Below are positions 18,838-28,309 of a stretch of DNA of 64,000 nt, one piece after another (positions within the stretch are counted from its first letter, which is position 1; each line of letters begins with the position of its first letter). The translations under genes were made by a program, and so were the position numbers. Below the pieces are notes generated by a model, which was given only the letters and a program-made list of their open reading frames with translations, was not told where the DNA came from and did no database searches. Source of the DNA: Pseudobdellovibrionaceae bacterium (GTDB lineage Bacteria > Bdellovibrionota > Bdellovibrionia > Bdellovibrionales > Bdellovibrionaceae); contig CANFQX010000008.1 in assembly GCA_947449255.1 (NCBI GenBank), forward strand, positions 59,820-123,819, read 5' to 3'.

Positions 18838-20049
18838 ATGAAGAGGCTTTTTACCTTTATTCTTTTAATAATTCTAGGCGGCCCAGCTTTTGCTTATATT
18901 ACTGGATCGGGCTCACCTAAATTTATTAATGTTAACGCCAGAACTCATATTATTATTGTTGGTAGGGGGACTGATTTAGGTGACTCATTGGCTAGAGCGG
19001 CTGGAGCGCAGGCAAGAAAATACGTAGAGTTGTATCCAAATGAACAGGTGTACTTGTTATCCGCTAACGAAACAGATTCTGATGAAGATTTATCAGGTCT
19101 TCAAGAATTTGGGTTCTTCAATTTAACAACAAAAGGCAGCAGCTTTGATTCTCCAGATGTGCTTAATGAAATGCTGGCCTTTAATAAAATTGCATCTGTT
19201 GATGTGTTCTCTCACAGTGTGGCTTATTATGGGGTTATTCTTGACGGGAAGCTCAATAGACTGGATCCCAAAGCCGATGGGTATCAAAAACTTTTGGGAC
19301 ACTTCACTGCTGATGCATTCGCCTTTTTGCATGGATGTAATAGTGGGCAGTTTCTGGCTGGTATTTTCTCTTATCAGTGGGCTATCCCCGTGGCGGGATC
19401 TTTCACAGGGACTGACTTTCAGTTTATCTACGAAAACAAACAATTTCATAATGATGACGAGCGAAAACCCAAGGGTCTAAGCAAGGTCACTGTAAATAGC
19501 CAAACTTATGAGAAAAACGTGGGATGTTATACTGGATCGTGCATGCGGCTTTTTCCAGACAATCATTCTTACAATGGCTTTTGGGGTTCATTTAATGGCG
19601 GAGGCTTGGGTTTCTATAAATGGCTTTGCATCAATTCTGCAATCACCAACGACAGATGTTTTAAAACGATGGCTAAGGCTGCGCTTTCCTATGTCTCTGT
19701 AAAATCGATCAGCGGCAATTCTTCGCTTCAGGATTATAAGGACGTAGTTCTAGATTTTTTATGCCCAGCAGACAAACGAGCAGAGTGCCATAGTGCCCTC
19801 GAGAATGCTATCGCGACAGGCCATATGGAATATGATCCCTTTGATGGGAAGTCTCTCCAATGTGATTTCAAAGGATGCAAGGCTAAATTTACCTGTGAAC
19901 GAGTGCCATTGATTAATCTACTAAAATCGGGTTCATGCCAGGTTGAAAATCTGCGGATTTCCAATAAAACAACAACGATGGCCAATGAATATGCCGCCTA
20001 TTTGACGGGATATAAACTTCTTCAAGCAGAGCTTGCGATAAAAAAATAA
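18838..20049 (+). CDS. Secreted protein with possible clan-CD His/Cys dyad
   Basis: 403 residues with a signal peptide (1-~20, GGPAFA). The first half alternates strands and helices: HIIIVGRG, a helix, QVYLLSANE, then SVDVFSHSVAYYG and FAFLHGCNSGQFLAG followed by PVAGSFTG. A His after one strand and a Cys after the next, each at a strand end, is the arrangement of caspase/gingipain/CHAT-like peptidases, though the usual HG after the His reads HS. The C-terminal half is Cys-rich (at least 12 Cys), consistent with disulfides. The function is not proven. A terminator follows. Confidence 0.6.
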   Translation: MKRLFTFILLIILGGPAFAYITGSGSPKFINVNARTHIIIVGRGTDLGDSLARAAGAQARKYVELYPNEQVYLLSANETDSDEDLSGLQEFGFFNLTTKGSSFDSPDVLNEMLAFNKIASVDVFSHSVAYYGVILDGKLNRLDPKADGYQKLLGHFTADAFAFLHGCNSGQFLAGIFSYQWAIPVAGSFTGTDFQFIYENKQFHNDDERKPKGLSKVTVNSQTYEKNVGCYTGSCMRLFPDNHSYNGFWGSFNGGGLGFYKWLCINSAITNDRCFKTMAKAALSYVSVKSISGNSSLQDYKDVVLDFLCPADKRAECHSALENAIATGHMEYDPFDGKSLQCDFKGCKAKFTCERVPLINLLKSGSCQVENLRISNKTTTMANEYAAYLTGYKLLQAELAIKK

Positions 20050-20056
20050 GAAAATT

Positions 20057-20112
20057 CCCCACCTGGCCTTGAGGCTGGTCTAATCGCTATTCACCTGGTG
20101 GGGTTGTTTTTG
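20057..20112 (+). terminator. Terminator after the secreted-protein gene pair
   Basis: CCCCACC (20057-20063) pairs with GGTGGGG (20097-20103), with a secondary stem possible in the loop, then TTGTTTTTG. Confidence 0.7.
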
Positions 20113-20140
20113 TGTTACCTAAGTCCTGTATCTCTATGGG

Positions 20141-20680
20141 ATGCTTGCTCCTTTGCCTAATCTTTCCCACAATGATGATGTGGGAATACAAATTTCAAAA
20201 TTCAAAAATATCAAGATGTTAGTGCTCGATGTTGACGGTGTCTTGACCGACACTCGGATTTGGTACGATGGTACTGAATGGCGACGTTTTTTTTCAATTC
20301 GAGACGGGGTTGGCATCACTCGCTTGATAGCCAGTGGCTATCTGATTGCTGTCATTACTGGGAGCAAATCAGCAGACATTCGTTTGCGAGTCAAAAATCT
20401 AGGAATTCAATTTTTTTACGAGGGCGCCTTAGACAAGGAACCCGCCTTCCAACAATTGCAAATCGATTCAGGTGTTAGTCCGGCCGAAATGGCCTATGTC
20501 GGTGATGACATATTCGATATTTCTATGATTAAGGCCGTAGCTTTTGGAGCGACTGTTCCAGAAGCCGTCGAAGAGGTTCTTGAGGTGGCCGATTATGTGA
20601 CTCGCAGACCAGGTGGTTGTGGTGCGGTTCGAGAAGTTTGTGATTACATCTTTAAATATGGAGCCTTGGCTGGTGGGTAA
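20141..20680 (+). CDS. kdsC: 3-deoxy-manno-octulosonate-8-phosphatase
   Basis: 179 residues of the small C0-type HAD family, normally tetrameric. DVDGVLTD holds the nucleophile and acid Asp, VITGSK the Thr, LDKEPAF the Lys, and GDDIFDISM the metal-binding Asp pair. It dephosphorylates KDO-8-P, between KdsA and KdsB. Its ribosome-binding site is weak (TATGGG). It stands apart from kdsB/kdsD (7.8-11.8 kb), and its stop is four bases before the first gene of the gliding cluster, so LPS and gliding genes may share a transcript here. Confidence 0.93.
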   Translation: MLAPLPNLSHNDDVGIQISKFKNIKMLVLDVDGVLTDTRIWYDGTEWRRFFSIRDGVGITRLIASGYLIAVITGSKSADIRLRVKNLGIQFFYEGALDKEPAFQQLQIDSGVSPAEMAYVGDDIFDISMIKAVAFGATVPEAVEEVLEVADYVTRRPGGCGAVREVCDYIFKYGALAGG

Positions 20681-20683
20681 ATT

Positions 20684-21412
20684 ATGCTAAAAAATATTAT
20701 CAAAGCTGGATCAGTCATAATCTGTGCATTACTTCTGCAGCGCACTTCATTCGCTGCCGAAACTGTTGAGCTGCCTACGGAAGAACTTGCGACAGAGTCT
20801 GTTTTGCCAGTCTTTGATGTCCCAGTGAGTGTTAAAAATAGAAATATTGTGACTGAGAAAAGATGGAATACAGATTTGCTTTATAGCTATTCCATGACTG
20901 AGCCTATTGCTAATGTAAGTAAATTTGGATTAGCAGTTTATTATAATTTTAGCGAAGACAGTGCGCTGGGTTTTTTGTTTGCTAAAAATGCTTCTGGGCT
21001 ATCCAGCTATGCGGATCAATTGAGATCTCAATATAGTCTGGACTTCAGCCGTGCCCCTCAACCGCTCAGCACCTATATGGTCGACTATAATATCAAGGCC
21101 TTTTACGGAAAAATGAGTTTGGCAAAATCTATCGTACTCAATACCAGCATGCATGGATCTTTGGCGGGTGGAATTACTCAATATTCACACAAATCTTTTC
21201 CAGTGATTGCCTTGGGAGTGGGACAGAAATTCTATATAAATAAAGCCTGGGCTCTTCGATTTGATATGCGCTTGTACGCTGGGCAGGCACCTATTCCATT
21301 TTTAAACGGCTTTATGAGAACGACGGATCCGACGCCCCCTGTCGCCAGCCAGTTCGACGAACGAATTACTTTTTCGACAAGTCTTGATGCAGGCTTGTCC
21401 TATTTATTTTAG
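20684..21412 (+). CDS. Outer-membrane beta-barrel of the gliding cluster (GltA/GltB type)
   Basis: 242 residues. The signal peptide ends near SFAAE. After a short acidic linker, alternating amphipathic strands run to the C-terminus, which ends SYLF with the terminal aromatic typical of BamA substrates. Position directly before a second barrel and the GltC/GltD-type genes matches the GltA/GltB outer-membrane proteins of the Myxococcus gliding machine. The sequence alone does not tell which of the two it is. Confidence 0.7.
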   Translation: MLKNIIKAGSVIICALLLQRTSFAAETVELPTEELATESVLPVFDVPVSVKNRNIVTEKRWNTDLLYSYSMTEPIANVSKFGLAVYYNFSEDSALGFLFAKNASGLSSYADQLRSQYSLDFSRAPQPLSTYMVDYNIKAFYGKMSLAKSIVLNTSMHGSLAGGITQYSHKSFPVIALGVGQKFYINKAWALRFDMRLYAGQAPIPFLNGFMRTTDPTPPVASQFDERITFSTSLDAGLSYLF

Positions 21413-21425
21413 AAGGAGTTGATAG

Positions 21426-22241
21426 GTGTTGAATAAAAAATTAATTAAATCCCTGCTGCTTCTTCTGGGCGTTTGTATTTTTACTGGGGACGTCTTTGCA
21501 CAAGAGGCGGATTCAGATGAATTAAATTCAATTCAGATGGAGTTAAACAAATCAGCGGTTAAAAAGAGACCTTCTGAATCCACAGCAAATTCGCCAGATA
21601 AAGAGCCCACATCGATCAAAGATTTTAAAGGGCTTGGCGAACTGGCCCCATTTGCCGATATCTCGGTCATTCAGAAAAGGTTCATGCCAAAGACTGAGCG
21701 ATTTCAACTTTTCGCCGGACTTACGACAGTGACAAACGATCCCTTTTTTAACACTTTCGGTGCGACGCTAAAAGCCAGTTATTTTTTGAATGAGACCTGG
21801 GGCTTGGAGGTCAACTATTTTGGCCTAACAACATCAGAGACCAAATCGACTTCGGAATTAAAGAGCAATAATGGTGTTAAAGCTGAAAGTCTAGCCTATC
21901 CGAAATCCTACTACGGTGTCGATCTTGTCTTTGTGCCGATTTACGGAAAAATCAGCTGGTTTAATAAAAGAATAATTCCCTTTGATCTTTATTTCTCAAC
22001 TGGCTATGGAGCAACTCAAGTTTCCAACAGTGAAGAATCTGGAACCATTCATTTGGCGGCAGGACAAATCTTTGCCCTAAGTAAGGGAACTGCTTTTCGA
22101 TGGGATTTCAGTTGGAATTTTTATAGCGCAAATGTGCGTTATACTGAAGCAAACATACAGAAAGTAGAAAACAGTTCCTTCAACAATCTTTTCCTAACAG
22201 TTGGGATGAGCTGGTCCTTTCCGGAGGCTAAATACCGATGA
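21426..22241 (+). CDS. Second outer-membrane beta-barrel of the gliding cluster (GltA/GltB type)
   Basis: 271 residues from a GTG start, with AGGAG six bases upstream. A signal peptide (ending VFAQE) is followed by ~65 polar residues and then a barrel-like domain (RFQLFAGLTTV, GATLKASYFLNETWGLEVNYFG, FRWDFSWNFYS, FLTVGMSWSF). It overlaps the next TPR gene by four bases (ATGA), so expression is coupled. The likely role is an outer-membrane platform for the Glt complex. Confidence 0.7.
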   Translation: MLNKKLIKSLLLLLGVCIFTGDVFAQEADSDELNSIQMELNKSAVKKRPSESTANSPDKEPTSIKDFKGLGELAPFADISVIQKRFMPKTERFQLFAGLTTVTNDPFFNTFGATLKASYFLNETWGLEVNYFGLTTSETKSTSELKSNNGVKAESLAYPKSYYGVDLVFVPIYGKISWFNKRIIPFDLYFSTGYGATQVSNSEESGTIHLAAGQIFALSKGTAFRWDFSWNFYSANVRYTEANIQKVENSSFNNLFLTVGMSWSFPEAKYR

Positions 22242-23824
22242 GAAATATTATAAAACTATTTACTATTGCTTCTTTCCTTTTCTCTCAAACAGGATTAGCT
22301 CAAAAAAAAGCGCAAGTTTTAAGTCCCAGAGGAAAAAAAACTAATGCACAGACAAAGGGCGCGCCCAGTGGAAGCTCATCAAAGTCGCAATTAAAAGCAG
22401 CGCTTGAAATGGTGAACAATGGACAGTATGAGGGTGCTGCAAATGCTTTTTTTTCGCTATCCAGGAAACCTGAATTGCAAGAAGAAAAGCCTCAAATTAA
22501 ATATATGCTGGGCAATATGTTGATAAGATTAAAACTCTATCAGACGGCGGCTTTTCAATTCGTTGATGTCATTCGATTAAACCACCCTAAGTATTCAAAG
22601 TTGGCGATCACTAAGCTGGCAGTCGTTGCTGACGTGTTAGGCGATGATACAATTTTAAACTATGCTATTTCTCGAGTTGATGTGAATGATATTCCCGTCG
22701 AAAATAGGGACATGATTCACTATCGTCTTGGTGAAATTAGAAATAGGAATCATGAATTCGATAAAGCTATTGAGCTTTTTCAAAGGATAAGCCCGGCAAG
22801 CAGTTATTATTATCAAGCCCAGTACTCTAAAGCTTTAGCTGAACTTGAAGCCAATCATCCTGATCAGGCCATTGCGACCTTAAATAAAATGATCGAAGCT
22901 CGAGGCCATGCATCGATCACAGATACAAATAAGGTGGAAGCACAGTTGGCCCTTGGAAGAGCCTATTATCAAAAAAAATCTTGGGAAGAATCGGTTGAAG
23001 CCTATTCCAAAGTTCCTCGAGATACGTTGATGTGGCATGATGCCGTTTTTGAGCAGAGCTGGGCCATGTTGCGGGCTGCCAGATTTCGTTCTGTCCTAAG
23101 TAACTTTCAGTCTTTGCATTCAGCCTATTATGAAAAATTTTATATGCCCGAAAGTTTATTGTTAAGGGCCATCGTCTATTTATATATTTGCAAATATGAT
23201 GAAATGGAGAAAGTTTTAGATCTCTTTGAAACAACTTACGGCCCAATGCGAGCTAAGGTCCGAGATTTTTTACATAATTCAAATGATGCTATGAGCGCTT
23301 ATTCACAAGTCAATTTGGCCTACATGCAGTTGAAGGGTTTGGAAGGCAAGCCAAACCTGCAAGTGCCATATATCGCTTTAAAATACGTGCTTGACCAAGG
23401 TGACGTGAAACGGTCCATCCGATACCTTGATAAGTTGGTACAGGAAAAAAATAGGATCGAAGGCAGCAGCTCCCTTCGCGCATCTTCAGTTGGGCAATAT
23501 GCCTTAAAAATTATACTAAATCGATCGAGCAATACAAAAATGTCCATCGGTGAAATGGCTAGAACGCATTTGGAAGCGATGAATGCCGACCTTCGCGACC
23601 TTTACGAACAATCAGGATTTATACGGTATGAAATGATCAATGGAAGAAAAGAGAATGTTAAAAAGAAAATGGCCGGCAAAGATATTGTTGAAAATCAAAT
23701 AGATGAGAAAATGAATAGACAGTTCTATGTTCAAAACGGCTATGAGTATTATCCATTTCAGGGTGAATATTGGCTCGATGAAATTGGGAACTATCACTAT
23801 CTTGGAAAGCAAAGTTGTGAGTAA
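22238..23824 (+). CDS. gltC: Periplasmic TPR protein, GltC-like
   Basis: 528 residues with a signal peptide (ending GLAQK), then a Lys/Ser-rich stretch and a helical array of TPR-like repeats (for example ALEMVNNGQYEGAANAFFSL, HYRLGEIRNRNHEFDKAIELF). The C-terminal ~70 residues are highly charged and end with aromatic WLDEIGNYHYLG. In Myxococcus, GltC is a periplasmic TPR protein next to the outer-membrane barrels. Here it overlaps the barrel gene and sits two bases before the GltD-type gene. The name is by context and architecture. Confidence 0.7.
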   Translation: MRNIIKLFTIASFLFSQTGLAQKKAQVLSPRGKKTNAQTKGAPSGSSSKSQLKAALEMVNNGQYEGAANAFFSLSRKPELQEEKPQIKYMLGNMLIRLKLYQTAAFQFVDVIRLNHPKYSKLAITKLAVVADVLGDDTILNYAISRVDVNDIPVENRDMIHYRLGEIRNRNHEFDKAIELFQRISPASSYYYQAQYSKALAELEANHPDQAIATLNKMIEARGHASITDTNKVEAQLALGRAYYQKKSWEESVEAYSKVPRDTLMWHDAVFEQSWAMLRAARFRSVLSNFQSLHSAYYEKFYMPESLLLRAIVYLYICKYDEMEKVLDLFETTYGPMRAKVRDFLHNSNDAMSAYSQVNLAYMQLKGLEGKPNLQVPYIALKYVLDQGDVKRSIRYLDKLVQEKNRIEGSSSLRASSVGQYALKIILNRSSNTKMSIGEMARTHLEAMNADLRDLYEQSGFIRYEMINGRKENVKKKMAGKDIVENQIDEKMNRQFYVQNGYEYYPFQGEYWLDEIGNYHYLGKQSCE

Positions 23825-23826
23825 TT

Positions 23827-26800
23827 ATGAAGCACTTGATCAATAGAATTGTGACTTTAAGCATTATCTTGGAGACCTGCGTAGTTTCTTTTTCACTTGC
23901 AGAAAAAAAAACAGTTGGTCAGCTATTGTCCCAAGCCAAAATTGAGAAAAACAAAAAGTCCAGCTTGGTGCTGCCAGATGCAAATCTTGGTTTTATCAAG
24001 GCTGCAAATAGCATAAATCTTAATTCGGTAAAACCGCCTAAATCTTCTGAAGTGATGAAAAAAGATACGGGAGGCAGCAATAAATCTGAATACGAAAGAA
24101 TCTTGAATCAACAAATTCAAGAGCTTTTTAAACTGACTCAAAAATTTAAGGGCAGCCCCAACCGTGGCGAATTGTGGCTGCGGTTGGCAGAGCTCTATGT
24201 TGAAAAAGCCGGCCTTATAGACTCAAGAAAGCAAGATGAATACGATGCAAAATTGAAAGATTTTCAGTCAAAAAAAATCTTGAAGATGCCAGTGTTGAAT
24301 ACAGCCGAAGCGCGAGACTACAATCGAAAATCCATTCAATTGTATGAATGGTTTGAGCGAGACTTCCCTCAGGATGAAAAGATAGCTCAGGCTTTGTTTT
24401 TTCTGGGATATAATTATTTTGAGATTGGCGAAGTTGGCAAAGGCTCGAAATATTATGAGGACCTGACAAAAAGGTTTCCAGAGTCTTCCTTTGTTGGTGA
24501 AGCCCATTTTGCTTTAGCAGAGTATTATTTCGAAAATGATAAGTGGGCTCCAGCCTATAAAGAATATTCTTTTATAATTAAACAAAAAAAACACAGGCTC
24601 TACACTTTTGCTCTTTACAAGGGGGCCTGGTGTCTATTCCGACTGGATCGTGTTCAACAAGGCATGAGCTATTTGGAGTATATCATCAAAACAGGACGGG
24701 CCGAAACTGGTGACAAAGTTGCGGGTCAAAGAACAGTCAACAGAACGCGTCTTGAAGGGGAAGCACTTCGAGATATCGTTAGTTTTTATGCAGAGGGCGG
24801 GGACACTGGTAAAGCTCAGGCTTACTTTCAAAAGCTAGTTGGGAAAGATGTTAGAGCCTACTTAGAGCGTCTTGCCTATCAATATGCAGACCGCAGTAAG
24901 AAAGAGGCTTCGAGAGAAATCTTTAAACTTTTGATTGCAGAGGATCCGACTGCGCCAAAAGCCTTCGAGTATCAATATCAAATCGTCCAGAATTTGTATT
25001 ATGCAAAGAACACAAGTCAATTCAAGGATGAGTTGTATAAATGGGTGACTGACTACAGTGTCAATAGCCCATGGACACAAAAAAATAAAGACAAAGCTGA
25101 ATTGATTTTAAACTCAAATAAACTGCGCGAGAGTACACTGAGAAATTATGTCTTGCAGCAACATCAAACAGCACAAAATTCCCGGGCAGCTTTTTCGCAA
25201 GGTCAGGCCTTTGAAGGCTACGAACTTTATCTCCGGGAGTTTCCCGATACAGCTTTAGCTGGAGATATGCATTTTTATTTTGGTGAGCTGCTTTTTGATT
25301 TGCAGAAGTATGAGGATGCCTCAGTTCAATATAAATGGGTTGTAGATCATTCACCCAATAGTAAGTTCTATAGTCAGGCTGCAGAAAATTTAATTTTATC
25401 TGTTGAGCGAAGTGTTCCCTCGGACAATGAATTGCAAAAAAAGGTTGGCAACTCAATTGATCCAATTCCGCTAGAACCTAGAATTGAACGACTAGTCAGT
25501 ATTACAAAGTGGTATATCGAGAAGTTTCCGAAGACGGCAAAAGCCCTGGAGCTGAAATTCAGAATTGCCCGCCTCTATTATCAGGCAAATCAGTTTGATG
25601 AAGCAGCCAAGCTTTTTAATCAAATCATCCACGAGGGTCCGCAGACAAAGTATGCGGAATATTCGGCAAATTTAATATTAGATATTTACAATTTGAAGAA
25701 AGACTACACCGGCCTAGAGAAGGCAGCCCGCGACATCTTGACTGTTCCTGCGATTGCTAACTCCAAAGCTGGAGTTGAGATACGTACAATCTTAGAAAAG
25801 TCTGCCTTTAAGAAAGGACAAGATTTAGAGTTGCAGAAAAACTACGGTGAAAGTGCGCAAGCCTTTGAAGCTTTCTCAAAAGTAAATCCTAAATCAGTAT
25901 TAGCCATGACAGCACTTTTTAATGCCGCGATAAACTATGAAAGATCTGGTTTGTCGGCGCAGGCTATTGCCGCGTATCAAGGTGTTTTAAGCTCAAAGGA
26001 TCCTGCTGCTGAAAAATTTAAGATCAAATCGCGAAGACTGTTGGCAAAGCAATACCAAGAAACCGCGCAATTTGAAGAAGCGGCTAAGCAATATAAGATT
26101 TCAGCGAAGGAAAATGAGAATGATCCATTAGCAGCCAACATGATTTTTAATTCTGCGGTTTTGTATGAAGCTTTAGGTGATTCTAATGCTGCAATAAAAA
26201 GCTACACAGAATTCATGAAAAAAAATAAAAAACGTTCCGAGAATTTAGATATTGAATTTAGTATGGCGCAAATTCATAGGAAGGCAGGGCAAACTAGTGC
26301 TGCTATTTCACGATATACTGAATATGTAGATGGGGGCGGACGAGACCCAGAGAAAGTGATCGAGGCCTCTTATTGGGCCACGGTGCTTTACAAGAGACAG
26401 AGATCAATAACTAAGTCTAAGGAATGGTCAGGAAAAACAATCTCTATTCAAAAGCGTCTTGCGGCTTCAAAAAAAGGTGTTGGTGCGTCTTATGCGGCTA
26501 AATTAAAGTTGGAAAATGTGATGCTCACTTTTTCTGAAATGAAGTCTATTACCTTTCCGAAGGATCCAGTCAGACAACAAGCTGCTGTAAATCGAAAAAG
26601 CGGTCTTCTAACGAGGCTGGCTGGTGAGCTTGCTGAAGTCATCAAATATGATAGTGCCGAAGAAATTGTAACATCTTTGACTATTCTTGGTGAGGCTTAT
26701 TTGAATATGGCACAAACAATTCGATCTGCACCCTTGCCGAACGGGTTGAATCCAGAAGAAAAAAAGCAATATATGGCTGGCGTTGAGAAGTACGCAGAGG

Positions 26801-26985
26801 CGCCCATGTTGAAGTCAAAAGAAAGCTTTAAGCTGGCTGTAGATCGAGCTTGGGAGTTAGAAGTTTATAATGATTCCTATCACACAGCTTTTGAGGAAAT
26901 GAACAAGTTGGATCCAAAAGCCTACTATGATGGAGGCGAGGTCGGAACAGATATTCGTCTAGTGAACTGGATAGGTCAAAAATGA
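23827..26985 (+). CDS. gltD: Large periplasmic TPR protein, GltD/AgmU-like
   Basis: 1052 residues with a signal peptide (ending SFSLAE). Nearly the whole protein is helical with many TPR-type units (ALFFLGYNYFEIGEVGKGSKYY, AHFALAEYYFENDKWAPAY, LKFRIARLYYQANQFDEAAKLF). AgmU/GltD of Myxococcus is a comparable long TPR protein that spans the periplasm between inner and outer Glt parts. The stop overlaps the start of the GltE-type lipoprotein gene (ATGA). No frame damage is seen over its 3.2 kb. Confidence 0.75.
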   Translation: MKHLINRIVTLSIILETCVVSFSLAEKKTVGQLLSQAKIEKNKKSSLVLPDANLGFIKAANSINLNSVKPPKSSEVMKKDTGGSNKSEYERILNQQIQELFKLTQKFKGSPNRGELWLRLAELYVEKAGLIDSRKQDEYDAKLKDFQSKKILKMPVLNTAEARDYNRKSIQLYEWFERDFPQDEKIAQALFFLGYNYFEIGEVGKGSKYYEDLTKRFPESSFVGEAHFALAEYYFENDKWAPAYKEYSFIIKQKKHRLYTFALYKGAWCLFRLDRVQQGMSYLEYIIKTGRAETGDKVAGQRTVNRTRLEGEALRDIVSFYAEGGDTGKAQAYFQKLVGKDVRAYLERLAYQYADRSKKEASREIFKLLIAEDPTAPKAFEYQYQIVQNLYYAKNTSQFKDELYKWVTDYSVNSPWTQKNKDKAELILNSNKLRESTLRNYVLQQHQTAQNSRAAFSQGQAFEGYELYLREFPDTALAGDMHFYFGELLFDLQKYEDASVQYKWVVDHSPNSKFYSQAAENLILSVERSVPSDNELQKKVGNSIDPIPLEPRIERLVSITKWYIEKFPKTAKALELKFRIARLYYQANQFDEAAKLFNQIIHEGPQTKYAEYSANLILDIYNLKKDYTGLEKAARDILTVPAIANSKAGVEIRTILEKSAFKKGQDLELQKNYGESAQAFEAFSKVNPKSVLAMTALFNAAINYERSGLSAQAIAAYQGVLSSKDPAAEKFKIKSRRLLAKQYQETAQFEEAAKQYKISAKENENDPLAANMIFNSAVLYEALGDSNAAIKSYTEFMKKNKKRSENLDIEFSMAQIHRKAGQTSAAISRYTEYVDGGGRDPEKVIEASYWATVLYKRQRSITKSKEWSGKTISIQKRLAASKKGVGASYAAKLKLENVMLTFSEMKSITFPKDPVRQQAAVNRKSGLLTRLAGELAEVIKYDSAEEIVTSLTILGEAYLNMAQTIRSAPLPNGLNPEEKKQYMAGVEKYAEAPMLKSKESFKLAVDRAWELEVYNDSYHTAFEEMNKLDPKAYYDGGEVGTDIRLVNWIGQK

Positions 26986-27953
26986 GAATAAAAAAATTGG
27001 ACAATGCATTTGATACCTTTTCGGGATCTAAATCGCGCTTAGCAATCTTGGGTTGTATTTGCTGTATTTCTGCCTGCACTAGTCTCCCGATGGGGGGGGG
27101 CAGGCAGGAAGGCAACGGGACGGATGGTCGTGGTGGTGAAGAAACCTCACAGTCTGAAGCGCAATCAGAGATACAAAAGGATCAAAAGCAAAAAGATCCT
27201 GCTAACCAAAAAAATAGTTCAGGTTTTTTTGAGGGTCTTAAATCTAAGTCATCGGTGAACAGTGCTCAATACGGAAGTCTTAATGAGGCGATTGCAATTC
27301 AAAATGATGAGGCTATTTACACAGCCTCGACAAAAATCCTGATGGTCTCTCAAGGGGATGTTAAAGCGCTGAATGCACTCGCGATGTTTCATTTTAAAAA
27401 AGGCAGGCCTGATCTTTCGCGGTATCTATTATTGAAGGCCATTTCGCTCAGTCCAAAATCAGCTGAATTGCATTCGAATTTGGGAATTGTACAGCTTTCG
27501 AAATTAGAAAAAAGAGATGCGGTTATGTCATTTAGGAAGGCTTTGGAAATAGAACCCGAGGAGCCTATCGCAGCGACCAATCTTGGGTCTATTTACGTTC
27601 TTGAAAAAGATTTTGCAAAAGCTCAAACGGTTCTTGAAATGGCTTACAAAAAGGGTGTTCATGACCCAAGATTTTTGAATAACTATGCCATTACGATGTC
27701 AGCATTGGGAAAATTTGAAAAAGCTGAAGAGCTCTATAAGGCTGCAATCAAAGAGCCTCAGATCAATGGGGCTTCTGGTGCAGGAGTTAATAAAGAAGTG
27801 CTTTTTAATTATGCGATACTTTTGATTGATAGAATGTCGAAATATCAAGATGGTCTAGAGGTTCTTGGTAGACTAAAGTTTGTAGGCGGGCCTGCAGAAT
27901 CCAGGAATAAAATAATTGGGTTGGAAAATCGGGCCAAAGCTGGTTTAAAATAG
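26982..27953 (+). CDS. gltE: TPR lipoprotein, GltE/AglT-like
   Basis: 323 residues. The lipobox ISAC places the lipidated Cys at residue 32. Directly behind it, codons 37-40 form a nine-G tract (Met-Gly-Gly-Gly), then a hydrophilic linker rich in Gln, Ser and Glu (~45-85), then four to five TPRs (~110-300; for example AELHSNLGIVQLSKLEKRDAVMSFRKAL). This matches GltE/AglT, a TPR lipoprotein required for gliding. Slippage in the G tract would truncate the protein just after its lipid anchor. The start overlaps the gltD stop. Confidence 0.75.
   Translation: MRIKKLDNAFDTFSGSKSRLAILGCICCISACTSLPMGGGRQEGNGTDGRGGEETSQSEAQSEIQKDQKQKDPANQKNSSGFFEGLKSKSSVNSAQYGSLNEAIAIQNDEAIYTASTKILMVSQGDVKALNALAMFHFKKGRPDLSRYLLLKAISLSPKSAELHSNLGIVQLSKLEKRDAVMSFRKALEIEPEEPIAATNLGSIYVLEKDFAKAQTVLEMAYKKGVHDPRFLNNYAITMSALGKFEKAEELYKAAIKEPQINGASGAGVNKEVLFNYAILLIDRMSKYQDGLEVLGRLKFVGGPAESRNKIIGLENRAKAGLK
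27092..27100 (+). repeat. G9 homopolymer within the gltE-like gene
   Basis: Nine consecutive G (the G of ATG plus eight more) at codons 37-40, in a genome region otherwise AT-leaning. This is the sort of contingency tract used for phase variation elsewhere. Confidence 0.85.
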
Positions 27954-27967
27954 GAAAGAGGGGCAAG

Positions 27968-28309
27968 ATGTCTATGCTGAAGAATTTGAAATTACGTCTG
28001 CTTATAATCCTGGTGTTCTTGGGTGTGACCTTTAGGCTAGACTTCGCGTTTTCCGAATCGACATCATTGATGAACTCTAGTTCTGTGAGCAATGAAAACA
28101 CTCATGAAACTGGTGTGAAAAAGGAACGAAAAACTGAGCTTAATTTTGAAGATGAATTGGTCGAGGGTTCTACTCAGAAGCCAGAACTTTTCTATCTTTT
28201 TCAAAAAAAGAATTTTAACTATAAAAGATTGATTAAATTAAGGGAAAACTTTTTGCCCGAAATGAGAAAATCAACAGAAGATGTGCAACGAGTCCGGGGT
28301 GGTCATTGA
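27968..28309 (+). CDS. Small exported protein of the gliding cluster (GltF position)
   Basis: 113 residues. A signal peptide or anchor occupies ~8-30 (LRLLIILVFLGVTFRL), with a cleavage site possible near FAFSE. The remainder is hydrophilic and charged with no recognised fold. AGAGGGG precedes the ATG. The stop TGA overlaps the TTG start of the FHA-TonB gene. By order and size it could be GltF, but the sequence gives no independent proof. Confidence 0.55.
   Translation: MSMLKNLKLRLLIILVFLGVTFRLDFAFSESTSLMNSSSVSNENTHETGVKKERKTELNFEDELVEGSTQKPELFYLFQKKNFNYKRLIKLRENFLPEMRKSTEDVQRVRGGH

Noticed and set aside
25061-25465. 134-aa minus-strand ORF
   Set aside because: Antisense to the GltD-like TPR gene, whose TPR pattern continues across it.
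27092-27100. G9 tract as a sequencing or assembly error
   Set aside because: The frame is intact on both sides and codes for a sensible lipoprotein, so the reported length is consistent; read data would still be needed to be sure.
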